From Urechis unicinctus (taxonomy: Eukaryota; Annelida; Polychaeta; Xenopneusta; Urechidae), in assembly GCA_034190875.2 (NCBI GenBank), contig JAXDRA010000384.1, positions 1 to 64,000 of the forward strand: a DNA stretch of 64,000 nt, read 5' to 3'. Below the pieces are notes generated by a model. The model was not told where the DNA came from and ran no database searches. It worked only from the letters and a program-made list of their open reading frames with translations. Positions 50,641 to 63,082 of the stretch are shown here, piece after piece (the first letter of the stretch is position 1; each line of letters opens with the position of its first letter). The position numbers and the translations under genes were made by a program.

Positions 50641-52489
50641 ATCATATGAAGTTAGCTACGCAGACATCATCGTGTGCTGTATATAGAGTTCACTACACTG
50701 ACATCATCGTGCGCTGTATATAGAGTTCACTACATTGACATCTTAGTCAGCTGTATATAAAGTTCGCTACACTAGCATCATCGTTCGCTGTTGATCGAGT
50801 TCCCTACACTGACATCATCGTCCGCTGTATATAGAGTACCCTACGTTGATATATCAGTTAGCTGTATATATAGTTCGCTACACTGACATCATCGTCCGCT
50901 TTATGTAGAGTTCACCACACTGACATCATCGTCCGCTGTATATAGAGTTTACATTGACATCTCAGTCAGCTGTATAGAGAGTTCGCTAATCTGACATCAT
51001 CGTCCGCTGTATATAGAGTTCGCTACATTGACATCTCCGTAAGCTGTATATAGAGTTCGCTACACTAACATCATCGTCTGCTGTACGTAGAGTTCACTAT
51101 ACTGACATCATCGTCCGCTGAATATAGAGTTCGCTATATTGACATCTCAGTCCGCTTTATATAAAGTTCGCTACGCTGACATCATTGTCCTCTGTATATA
51201 GAGTTCTCTACATTAACATCTCAGTCGGCTGTACATGATGTTCGCTACGCTGACATCATAGTCGGCTGTACATAGAGTTCGCTACACTAACATCATCGTC
51301 CGCAGTATATAGAGTTCGCTACACAGATATTATCGTCCGCTGTATATAGAGTTTACATTGACATCTCAGTCAGATGTATAGAGAGTTCGCTAATCTGACA
51401 TCATCGTCCGCTGTATATAGAGTTCACTACATTGACATTTCAGTCAGTTGTATATAGAGTTCGTTACAATGACATCATCGTCCGCTGTATGTAGAGTTCA
51501 CCACGCTGACATCATCATGCGCTGTATATAGAGTTCACTACGCAGCATCTCAGTCAGCTGTATATAGAGTACAATACGTTGACATCATCGTCCGCTGTAC
51601 ATAGAGTTCGCTACACTGACATCATCGTGCGCTTTATATAATGTTCACTACAATGACATCATCGTCCGCTTTATATAGAGTTCACTACATTAACATCTCA
51701 GTCAGCTGTATATAAAGTCGAAACGCTAACATTATCGTCCGCTGTTTATAGAGTTCGCTACACTGACATCATCGTCCGCTGTATTTAGAGTACACAACGT
51801 TGACATTTCAGAAAGCTGTATATAAAGTTTGCTACACTGACATCATCGTCCGCTGTATATAGAGATCACTACATTGACATCTCAGTCAGCTGTATATGAA
51901 GTTTGCTACGCTGACATTATCGTCCGCTGTATCTTGAGTTCACTACACTGACATCTCAGTCAGCTGTATATAAATTTCGATACACTAACATCATCGTCCG
52001 CAGAATATAGAGATCACTATATTGACATCTCAGTCAGCTGTATATAGAGTTTACATTGACATCTCAGTCAGATGTATAGAGAGTTTGCTAATCTGACATC
52101 ATCGTCCGCTGTATATAGAGTTCACTACATTGACATTTCAGTCAGTTGTATATAGAGTTCGCTACAATGACATCATCGTCCGCTGTATGTAGAGTTCACC
52201 ACGCTGACATTATCATGCGCTGTATATAGAGTTCACTACGCAGCATCTCAGTCAGCTGTATATAGAGTACAATACGTTGACATCATCGTCCGCTGTACAT
52301 AGAGTTCGCTACACTGACATCATCGTGCGCTTTATATAATGTTCACTACAATGACATCATCGTCCGCTTTATATAGAGTTCACTACATTAACATCTCAGT
52401 CAGCTGTATATGAAGTTCCCTACGCTGACATCATCGTCCGCTGTTTATAGAGTTCGCTACACTGACATCATCGTCCGCTGTATATAGAG
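50641..52489 (+). repeat. R2/MB-like block
   Basis: After the 23-bp monomer the order follows R2 and then MB: anchor block at 51128 with GTACATGATG, TTCGTTACAATG, GTCGAAACGC, GTACACAACG and TATCTTGAG (near 51930). At about 52020-52075 two class B monomers are directly adjacent, because a class A monomer (GCTCGCTACG in the MB copies) is missing. The block ends in CAGATG-type monomers that lead into R4. Confidence 0.84.
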
Positions 52490-53298
52490 TTCGAAACATT
52501 GACATCTCAGTCAGCTGTATATGGAGTTCGCTACACTAACATCATCGTCTGCTGTATGTAGAGTTCGCTATACTGACATCATCGTCCGCTGAATATAGAG
52601 TTCGCTATATTGACATCTCAGTCCGCTGTATATAAAGTTCGCTACGCTGACATCATTGTCCGCTGAATATAGAGTTCTCTACATTAACGTCTCAGTCAGC
52701 TGTATATGAAGTTCGCTACGCTGACATTATCGTCCACTGTATATAGATTTTACATTGACATCTCAGTCAGCTGTATATAGAGTTCGCTACACTGATATCA
52801 TCGTCCGCTGTGTATATAGAGTTCGCTACACTAACATGATCGTCCGCTGTATATAGAGTTTACATTGACATCTCAGTCAGATGTATAGAGAGTTTGCTAA
52901 TCTGACATCATCGTCCGCTGTATATAGAGTTCACTACATTGACATTTCAGTCAGTTGTATATAGAGTTCGCTACAATGACATCATCGTCCGCTGTATGTA
53001 GAGTTCACCACGCTGACATCATCATGCGCTGTATATAGAGTTCACTACGCAGCATCTCAGTCAGCTGTATATAGAGTACAATACGTTGACATCATCGTCC
53101 GCTGTACATAGAGTTCGCTACACTGACATCATCGTGCGCTTTATATAATGTTCACTACAATGACATCATCGTCCGCTTTATATAGAGTTCACTACATTAA
53201 CATCTCAGTCAGCTGTATATGAAGTTCGCTACGCTGACATCATCGTCCGCTGTTTATAGAGTTCGCTACACTGACATCATCGTCCGCTGTATATAGAG
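52490..53298 (+). repeat. R4 short unit, first copy (809 bp; 807 plus a 2-bp insertion)
   Basis: The unit runs from TTCGAAACAT at 52490 to the next at 53299. It has R4 monomers 1-10 and 23-34 and lacks 11-22. The join is between two 34-bp B monomers that begin alike (TTTACATTGACATCTCAG). A 2-bp insertion at CTGTGTATATAG near 52808 explains 809 rather than 807. The same short form recurs at 58524. Confidence 0.93.
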
Positions 53299-53880
53299 TT
53301 CGAAACATTGACATCTCAGTCAGCTGTATATGGAGTTCGCTACACTAACATCATCGTCTGCTGTATGTAGAGTTCGCTATACTGACATCATCGTCCGCTG
53401 AATATAGAGTTCGCTATATTGACATTTCAGTCAGTTGTATATATAGTTCGCTACAATGACATCATCGTCCGCTGTATGTAGAGTTCACCACGCTGACATC
53501 ATCATGCGCTGTATATAGAGTTCACTACGCAGCATCTCAGTCAGCTGTATATAGAGTACAATACGTTGACATCATCGTCCGCTGTACATAGAGTTCGCTA
53601 CACTGACATCATCGTGCGCTTTATATAATGTTCACTACAATGACATCATCGTCCGCTTTATATAGAGTTCACTACATTAACATCTCAGTCAGCTGTATAT
53701 AAAGTCGAAACGCTAACATTATCGTCCGCTGTTTATAGAGTTCGCTACACTGACATCATCGTCCGCTGTATATAGAGATCACTACATTGACATCTCAGTC
53801 AGCTGTATATGAAGTTCGCTACGCTGACACTTATCGTCCGCTGTATCTTGAGTTCACTACACTGACATTTCAGTCAGCTG
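53299..53880 (+). repeat. R4 truncated unit
   Basis: Monomers 1-3 of R4 are followed by a chimeric monomer starting at 53410, whose left half is monomer 4 (TTCGCTATATTGACAT) and right half is monomer 25 (TTCAGTCAGTTG). Monomers 26-31 follow, then a GTCGAAACGC monomer of MB type. About 21 monomers have been lost. The unit dissolves into the irregular zone at about 53880. Confidence 0.88.
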
Positions 53881-56800
53881 TATATAAAGTTCGCTACATT
53901 GACATCATCGTCGCTGTATATAGAGTTCACTATATTGACATCTCAGTCAGCTGTATATAGAGTTCGCTACACTGACATCATCGTCCGCTGTATATAGAGT
54001 TCGCTACACTGACATCATCGTCCGCTGTATATAGAGTTCACTACATTGACATCTCAGTCAGCTGTATATAAAGTTCGCTACACTAACATCATCGTCCGCT
54101 GTATATAGAGTTCGCTATACTGACATCATCGTCCGCTGTATATAGAGTTCGCTACATTGACATCTCAGTCCGCTGTATATAAAGTTCGCTACGCTGACAT
54201 CATCGTCCGCTGTATATAGAGTTCGCTACACTGACATCATCAGTCCTGTATATATCGCTAGAGTTCATCTACTGTATATATGACATTGACATCTCAGTCA
54301 GCTGTATATGAAGTTCGCAACGCTGACATCATCGTCCGCTGTATATAGAGTTTACATTGACATTTCAGTCAGCTGTATATAGAGTTCGCTACACTGACAT
54401 CATCGTCTGCTGTATGCAGAGTTCACTTAGATTCACATAATTGTCAGCCGTATATAGAGTTCGCTACACTGACATCATCGTCCGCTGTATATAGAGTTCG
54501 CTACATTGACATCTCAGTCAGCTGTATATAGAGTTCGCTACACTAACATCATCGTCCGCTGTTGATCGAGTTTGCTACACTGACATCATCGTCCGCTGTA
54601 TATAGAGATCACTACATTGACATCTCAGTCAGCTGTATATATAGTTCGCTACACTGACATCATCGTCCGCTTATGTAGAGTTCGCTACACTGACATCATC
54701 GTCCGCTGTATATAGAGTTCACTACATTGACATCTCAGTCAGCTGTATATAGAAGTTACGCTAAGTTGACATCATCGTCCGCTGTATATAGAGATCGCTA
54801 CACTGACATCATCGTGCGCTGTATAAAATGTTCACTACACTGACATCATCAGTCAGCTGTATATAGAGTTTACTACATTGACATCTCAGTCGCTGTATAT
54901 GAAGTTCGCTACGCTGACTTCATCGTCCGCTGTATATTAGAGTTTTACATTGACATCTCAGTCAGCTGTATAGAGAGTTCGCTAATCTGACATCATCGTC
55001 CGCTGTATATAGAGTTCACTAATTTGACATTTCAGTCAGCTGTATATATAGTTCGCTACACTGACATCATCGTCCGCTGTATATAGAGTTCACCACATTG
55101 ACATCATCAGTCAGCTGTATATAGAGTTCGCTACACTGACATCATCGTCCGCTGTATATAGAGTTCGCTACATTGACATCATCGTCCGCTGTATATAGAG
55201 TTCGCTACATTGACATCATCGTCAGCTGTATATAAAGTTCACTACACTGACATCATCGTCCGCTGTATATAGAGTTCACTACACTGACATCATCGTGCGC
55301 TGTATATAGCTACGCTGACATCATCGTTCTGTATATAGAGTTTACATTGACATCTCAGTCAGCTGTATATAGAGTTCGCTACACTACACATCGACATCAT
55401 CGTTCGCTGTATATAGAGTTCGCTACACTGACATCATCGTCCGCTGTATATAGAGTTTACTACACGTTGACATCTCAGTCAGCTGTATATGGAGTTCGCT
55501 ACACTGACATCATCGTCCGCTGTATATAGAGTTTCACTACATTGACATCTCAGCTGTCAGCTGTATATGAAGTTAGCTACGCAAACACATCGTGTCGCTG
55601 TATATAGAGTTCGCTACACTGACATCATCGTCCGCTGTATATAGAGTTCGCTACATTGACATCTCAGTCAGCTGTATATAGAGTTCGCTACACTGAACAT
55701 CATCGTCCGCTGTATATAGAGTTCGCTATACATTGACATCATCGTCCGCTGTATATAGAGTTCGCTACATTGACATCATCAGTCCGCTGTATATAGAGTT
55801 CGCTACACTGACATCATCGTCCGCTGTATATAGAGTTCACCTACATTGACATCATCAGTAAGCTGTATATAGAGTCGCTACGCTGACATCTCATAGTCCG
55901 CTGTATATAGAGTTCGCTACACTGACATCATCGTCCGCTGTATATAGATACATTGACATTAGCTGTATATAGAGTTCGCTACACTGAACATCATCGTCTG
56001 CTGTATATAGAGTTCGCTACACTGACATCATCGTCCGCTGTATATAGAGTTCGCTACATTGACATCTCAGTCAGCTGTATATAAAGTTCGCTACGCTGAC
56101 ATCATCGTCCGCTGTATATAGAGTTTCTACATTGACATCTCAGTCAGATGTATAGAGAGTTCGCTAATCTGACATCATCGTCCGCTGTATATAGAGTTCG
56201 CTACATTGACATCTCAGTCAGCTGTATATAGAGTTCGCTACGTTGACATCATAGTCCGCTGTATATAGAGTTCGCTACACTGACATCATCGTCCGCTGTA
56301 TATAGAGTTCACTACATTGACATCACAGTCAGCTGTATATAGAGTTCGCTACGTTGACATCATAGTCCGCTGTATATAGAGTTCGCTACACTGACATCAT
56401 CATTCAGCTGTATATAGAGTTCGCTACACTGACATCATCGTCCGCTGTATATAGAGTTCACTACATTGACATCTCAGTCAGCTGTATATAGAGTTCGCTA
56501 CGCTGACATCATCGTCCGCTGTATATAGAGTTCGCTACACTGACATCATCGTCCGCTGTATATAGAGTTCGAAACATTGACATCTCAGTCAGCTGTATAT
56601 GGAGTTCGCTACACTAACATCATCGTCTGCTGTATGTAGAGTTCGCTATACTGACATCATCGTCCGCTGATATAGAGTTTCGCTATATTGACATCTCAGT
56701 CCGCTGTATATAAAGTTCGCTACGCTGACATCATTGTCCGCTGAATATAGAGTTCACTACATTAACATCTCAGTCAGCTGTATATGAAGTTCGCTACGCT

Positions 56801-58114
56801 GACATTATCGTCCGCTGTATATAGAGTTTTACATTGACATCTCAGTCAGCTGTATATAGAGTTCGCTACACTGATATCATCGTCCGCTGTATATAGAGTT
56901 CGCTACACTAACATGATCGTCCGCTGTATATAGAGTTTACATTGACATCTCAGTCAGCTGTATATAGAGTTCGCTACACTGACATCATCGTCCGCTGTAT
57001 ATAGAGTTCGCTACATTGACATCTCAGTAAGCTGTATATAGAGTTCGCTACGCTGACATCATAGTCCGCTGTATATAGAGTTCGCTACACTAACATCATA
57101 GTCCGCTGTATATAGAGTTCGCTATACATTGACAGTCTCAGTATATAGAGCTGTATATAAGAGTTCGCTACGCTGACATCATCGTCCGCTGAATATAGAG
57201 TTCGCTACATTGACATCTCAGTCCGCTGTATATAGAGTTCGCTACGCTGACATCATCGTCCGCTGTATATAGAGTTCTCTACATTGACATCTCAGTCAGC
57301 TGTATATAGAGTTCGCTACGCTGACATCATCAGACATCGCTGTATATATTGACATCTCGTCAGATGTATACTGACTAATCTGACATCATCGTCCGCTGTA
57401 TATAGAGTTCGCTACATTGACATTTCAGTCAGCTGTATATAGAGTTCGCTACAATGACATCATCGTCCGCTGTATATAGAGTTCACTACATTGACATTTC
57501 ATCAGCTGTATATAGAGTTCGCTACGCTGACATCATAGTCGGGCTGTATTATAGAGTTCGCTACACTGACATCATCGTCCGCTGTATATAGAGTTCGCTA
57601 CATTGACATCATCAGTGCGCTGTATATAGAGTTCGCTACAATGACATCATCGTCCGCTTTATATAGAGTTCACTACATAACATCTCAGTCAGCTGTATAT
57701 AGTTCCCTACGCTGACATCATGTCATGTTATATAGAGTTCGCTACACTGACATCATCGTCCGCTGTATATAGAGTTCGAAACATTGACATCATCAGTCGC
57801 TGCTATATGGAGTTCGCTACACATCATCATCGTCCGCTGTATGTAGAGTTCGCTATACTGACATCATCGTCCGCTGAATATAGATTTCGCTACATTGACA
57901 TCTCAGTCAGCTGTATATAAAGTTCGCTACGCTGACATCATTGTCCGCTGTATATAGAGTTCTCTACATTAACATCTCAGTCAGCTGTATATGAGAGTTC
58001 GCTAAGCTGACTCACGATTTTACATTGACATCTGTATATAGAGTTCGCTACACTGATATCATCGTCCGCTGTATATAGAGTTCGCTACACTAACATGATC
58101 GTCCGCTGTATATA
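53881..58114 (+). repeat. Irregular satellite zone 5 (about 4.2 kb)
   Basis: This is the longest irregular zone. Many monomers are plain consensus A or B, with few HOR-specific variants. Among them are A/B chimeras (CATCATCAGTCAGCTG near 55100) and scrambled pieces (TATATCGCTAGAGTTC near 54250, GACAGTCTCAGTATATAG near 57130, CATCAGACATCGCTG near 57330, GACTCACGATTTTAC near 58010). A faint R1/R3 order is visible at 54300-54960 (TTCACATAAT at 54432), and R4-like order at 56565-57080 (TTCGAAACAT). Two small open frames (55347-55529 and 57720-57920) occur here because indels displace stops; they encode repeat-derived peptides with no domain. Confidence 0.75.
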
Positions 58115-58523
58115 GAGTTTACATTGACATCTCAGTCAGATGTATAGAGAGAGTTTGCTAATCTGACATCATCGTCCGCTGTATATAGAGTTCACTACAT
58201 TGACATTTCAGTCAGTTGTATATAGAGTTCGCTACAATGACATCATCGTGCGCTGTATATAGAGTTCACTACGCAGACATCTCAGTCAGCTGTATATAGA
58301 ATACACTAGGTTGACATCATCGTCCGCTGTATATAGAGTTCGCTACACTGACATCATCGTGCGCTTTATATAATGTTCACTACAATGACATCATCGTCCG
58401 CTTTATATAGAGTTCACTACATTAACATCTCAGTCAGCTGTATATGAAGTTCGCTACGCTGACATCATCGTCCGCTGTTTATAGAGTTCGCTACACTGAC
58501 ATCATCGTCCGCTGTATATAGAG
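58115..58523 (+). repeat. R4 partial unit with an R1/R3-type intrusion
   Basis: R4 monomers 23-26 are followed near 58250-58310 by GCAGACATCTCAG and GAATACACTAGGTTG, monomers typical of R1 and R3, and then R4 monomers 30-34. This swap suggests exchange between R4 and an R1/R3-type array, or a consensus error next to the irregular zone. Confidence 0.78.
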
Positions 58524-59332
58524 TTCGAAACATTGACATCTCAGTCAGCTGTATATGGAGTTCGCTACACTAACATCATCGTCTGCTGTATGTAGAGTTC
58601 GCTATACTGACATCATCGTCCGCTGAATATAGAGTTCGCTATATTGACATCTCAGTCCGCTGTATATAAAGTTCGCTACGCTGACATCATTGTCCGCTGA
58701 ATATAGAGTTCTCTACATTAACGTCTCAGTCAGCTGTATATGAAGTTCGCTACGCTGACATTATCGTCCACTGTATATAGATTTTACATTGACATCTCAG
58801 TCAGCTGTATATAGAGTTCGCTACACTGATATCATCGTCCGCTGTATATAGAGTTCGCTACACTAACATGATCGTCCGCTGTATATAGAGTTTACATTGA
58901 CATCTCAGTCAGATGTATAGAGAGTTTGCTAATCTGACATCATCGTCCGCTGTATATAGAGTTCACTACATTGACATTTCAGTCAGTTGTATATAGAGTT
59001 CGCTACAATGACATCATCGTCCGCTGTATGTAGAGTTCACCACGCTGACATCATCATGCGCTGTATATAGAGTTCACTACGCAGCATCTCAGTCAGCTGT
59101 ATATAGAGTACAATACGTTGACATCATCGTCCGCTGTACATAGAGAGTTCGCTACACTGACATCATCGTGCGCTTTATATAATGTTCACTACAATGACAT
59201 CATCGTCCGCTTTATATAGAGTTCACTACATTAACATCTCAGTCAGCTGTATATGAAGTTCGCTACGCTGACATCATCGTCCGCTGTTTATAGAGTTCGC
59301 TACACTGACATCATCGTCCGCTGTATATAGAG
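58524..59332 (+). repeat. R4 short unit, second copy (809 bp; 807 plus a 2-bp insertion)
   Basis: It has the same composition and the same 10-to-23 monomer join as the unit at 52490. A 2-bp insertion (CATAGAGAGTTCGC near 59142) makes 809. It directly precedes three long R4 units, so long and short forms sit side by side. Confidence 0.93.
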
Positions 59333-60582
59333 TTCGAAACATTGACATCTCAGTCAGCTGTATATGGAGTTCGCTACACTAACATCATCGTCTGCTGTAT
59401 GTAGAGTTCGCTATACTGACATCATCGTCCGCTGAATATAGAGTTCGCTATATTGACATCTCAGTCCGCTGTATATAAAGTTCGCTACACGCTGACATCA
59501 TTGTCCGCTGAATATAGAGTTCTCTACATTAACGTCTCAGTCAGCTGTATATGAAGTTCGCTACGCTGACATTATCGTCCGCTGTATATAGATTTTACAT
59601 TGACATCTCAGTCAGCTGTATATAGAGTTCGCTACACTGATATCATCGTCCGCTGTATATAGAGTTCGCTACACTAACATGATCGTCCGCTGTATAAAGA
59701 GTTTACATTGACATCTCAGTCAGCTGTATATAGAGTTCGCTACACTGATATCATCGTCCGCTGTATACAGAGTTCGCTACATTGACATTTCAGTAAGCTG
59801 TATATGAAGTTCGCTACGCTGACCTCATAGTCGGCTGTACATAGAGTTCGCTACACTAACATCATCGTCCGCTGTATATAGAGTTCGCTACATTGACATC
59901 TCAGTAAGCTGTATATAGAGTTCGCTATATTAAGATCATCGTCTGCTGTACGTAGAGTTCGCTATACTGACATCATCGTCCGCTGAATATAGAGTTAGCT
60001 AAATTGACATCTCAGTCCGCTGTATATAAAGTTCGCTACGCTGACATCAATGTCCGCTGTATATAGAGTTCTCTACATTAACATCTCAGTCGGCTGTATA
60101 TGAAGTTCGCTACGCTGACATCATCGTCCGCTGTATATAGAGTTTACATTGACATCTCAGTCAGATGTATAGAGAGTTTGCTAATCTGACATCATCGTCC
60201 GCTGTATATAGAGTTCACTACATTGACATTTCAGTCAGTTGTATATAGAGTTCGCTACAATGACATCATCGTCCGCTGTATGTAGAGTTCACCACGCTGA
60301 CATCATCATGCGCTGTATATAGAGTTCACTACGCAGCATCTCAGTCAGCTGTATATAGAGTACAATACGTTGACATCATCGTCCGCTGTACATAGAGTTC
60401 GCTACACTGACATCATCGTGCGCTTTATATAATGTTCACTACAATGACATCATCGTCCGCTTTATATAGAGTTCACTACATTAACATCTCAGTCAGCTGT
60501 ATATGAAGTTCGCTACGCTGACATCATCGTCCGCTGTTTATAGAGTTCGCTACACTGACATCATCGTCCGCTGTATATAGAG
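59333..60582 (+). repeat. R4 long unit 1 (34 monomers, 1,250 bp)
   Basis: The unit runs from TTCGAAACAT to the next. It has 34 monomers: thirty of 37 bp, three of 34 bp and one of 36 bp, giving a base length of 1,248. A 2-bp insertion (CTACACGCTG near 59487) makes 1,250. A substitution occurs at GACCTCATAG near 59823. Class order is BAA BA BA BAA BA BAA BAA BA BA BA BAA BAAA BAA. Confidence 0.95.
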
Positions 60583-61833
60583 TTCGAAACATTGACATCT
60601 CAGTCAGCTGTATATGGAGTTCGCTACACTAACATCATCGTCTGCTGTATGTAGAGTTCGCTATACTGACATCATCGTCCGCTGAATATAGAGTTCGCTA
60701 TATTGACATCTCAGTCCGCTGTATATAAAGTTCGCTACGCTGACATCATTGTCCGCTGAATATAGAGTTCTCTACATTAACGTCTCAGTCAGCTGTATAT
60801 GAAGTTCGCTACGCTGACATTATCGTCCGCTGTATATAGATTTTACATTGACATCTCAGTCAGCTGTATATAGAGTTCGCTACACTGATATCATCGTCCG
60901 CTGTATATAGAGTTCGCTACACTAACATGATCGTCCGCTGTATAAAGAGTTTTACATTGACATCTCAGTCAGCTGTATATAGAGTTCGCGCTACACTGAT
61001 ATCATCGTCCGCTGTATACAGAGTTCGCTACATTGACATTTCAGTAAGCTGTATATGAAGTTCGCTACGCTGACATCATAGTCGGCTGTACATAGAGTTC
61101 GCTACACTAACATCATCGTCCGCTGTATATAGAGTTCGCTACATTGACATCTCAGTAAGCTGTATATAGAGTTCGCTATATTAAGATCATCGTCTGCTGT
61201 ACGTAGAGTTCGCTATACTGACATCATCGTCCGCTGAATATAGAGTTAGCTAAATTGACATCTCAGTCCGCTGTATATAAAGTTCGCTACGCTGACATCA
61301 ATGTCCGCTGTATATAGAGTTCTCTACATTAACATCTCAGTCGGCTGTATATGAAGTTCGCTACGCTGACATCATCGTCCGCTGTATATAGAGTTTACAT
61401 TGACATCTCAGTCAGATGTATAGAGAGTTTGCTAATCTGACATCATCGTCCGCTGTATATAGAGTTCACTACATTGACATTTCAGTCAGTTGTATATAGA
61501 GTTCGCTACAATGACATCATCGTCCGCTGTATGTAGAGTTCACCACGCTGACATCATCATGCGCTGTATATAGAGTTCACTACGCAGCATCTCAGTCAGC
61601 TGTATATAGAGTACAATACGTTGACATCATCGTCCGCTGTACATAGAGTTCGCTACACTGACATCATCGTGCGCTTTATATAATGTTCACTACAATGACA
61701 TCATCGTCCGCTTTATATAGAGTTCACTACATTAACATCTCAGTCAGCTGTATATGAAGTTCGCTACGCTGACATCATCGTCCGCTGTTTATAGAGTTCG
61801 CTACACTGACATCATCGTCCGCTGTATATAGAG
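60583..61833 (+). repeat. R4 long unit 2 (1,251 bp)
   Basis: The 34-monomer order is the same. An extra T (GAGTTTTACATTG near 60950) and an extra GC (TTCGCGCTACAC near 60988) explain 1,251 rather than 1,248. Monomers 1-8 (from 60583) resemble monomers 16-23 (from 61135) one for one, which reveals an older 15-monomer duplication inside the unit. Confidence 0.95.
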
Positions 61834-63082
61834 TTCGAAACATTGACATCTCAGTCAGCTGTATATGGAGTTCGCTACACTAACATCATCGTCTGCTGTA
61901 TGTAGAGTTCGCTATACTGACATCATCGTCCGCTGAATATAGAGTTCGCTATATTGACATCTCAGTCCGCTGTATATAAAGTTCGCTACGCTGACATCAT
62001 TGTCCGCTGAATATAGAGTTCTCTACATTAACGTCTCAGTCAGCTGTATATGAAGTTCGCTACGCTGACATTATCGTCCGCTGTATATAGATTTTTACAT
62101 TGACATCTCAGTCAGCTGTATATAGAGTTCGCTACACTGATATCATCGTCCGCTGTATATAGAGTTCGCTACACTAACATGATCGTCCGCTGTATAAAGA
62201 GTTTACATTGACATCTCAGTCAGCTGTATATAGAGTTCGCTACACTGATATCATCGTCCGCTGTATACAGAGTTCGCTACATTGACATTTCAGTAAGCTG
62301 TATATGAAGTTCGCTACGCTGACATCATAGTCGGCTGTACATAGAGTTCGCTACACTAACATCATCGTCCGCTGTATATAGAGTTCGCTACATTGACATC
62401 TCAGTAAGCTGTATATAGAGTTCGCTATATTAAGATCATCGTCTGCTGTACGTAGAGTTCGCTATACTGACATCATCGTCCGCTGAATATAGAGTTAGCT
62501 AAATTGACATCTCAGTCCGCTGTATATAAAGTTCGCTACGCTGACATCAATGTCCGCTGTATATAGAGTTCTCTACATTAACATCTCAGTCGGCTGTATA
62601 TGAAGTTCGCTACGCTGACATCATCGTCCGCTGTATATAGAGTTTACATTGACATCTCAGTCAGATGTATAGAGAGTTTGCTAATCTGACATCATCGTCC
62701 GCTGTATATAGAGTTCACTACATTGACATTTCAGTCAGTTGTATATATAGTTCGCTACAATGACATCATCGTCCGCTGTATGTAGAGTTCACCACGCTGA
62801 CATCATCATGCGCTGTATATAGAGTTCACTACGCAGCATCTCAGTCAGCTGTATATAGAGTACAATACGTTGACATCATCGTCCGCTGTACATAGAGTTC
62901 GCTACACTGACATCATCGTGCGCTTTATATAATGTTCACTACAATGACATCATCGTCCGCTTTATATAGAGTTCACTACATTAACATCTCAGTCAGCTGT
63001 ATATGAAGTTCGCTACGCTGACATCATCGTCCGCTGTTTATAGAGTTCGCTACACTGACATCATCGTCCGCTGTATATAGAG
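61834..63082 (+). repeat. R4 long unit 3 (1,249 bp)
   Basis: The 34-monomer order is the same. One extra T in GATTTTTACATTG near 62092 explains 1,249. Another difference noted is a substitution giving GTATATATAGTTCG near 62745. Otherwise it reads the same as units 1 and 2, so these are among the youngest repeats in the window. Confidence 0.95.

Noticed and set aside
55347-55529. A 60-codon plus-strand open frame
   Set aside because: It lies in the irregular zone, where extra bases such as CTACACTACACATCGAC shift the frame past TGA and TAG. The peptide is a translated repeat (SAVYRV pattern), not a protein.
57720-57920. A 66-codon plus-strand open frame
   Set aside because: Same explanation: several indels in the irregular zone keep it open, and the product is a repeat-derived peptide.
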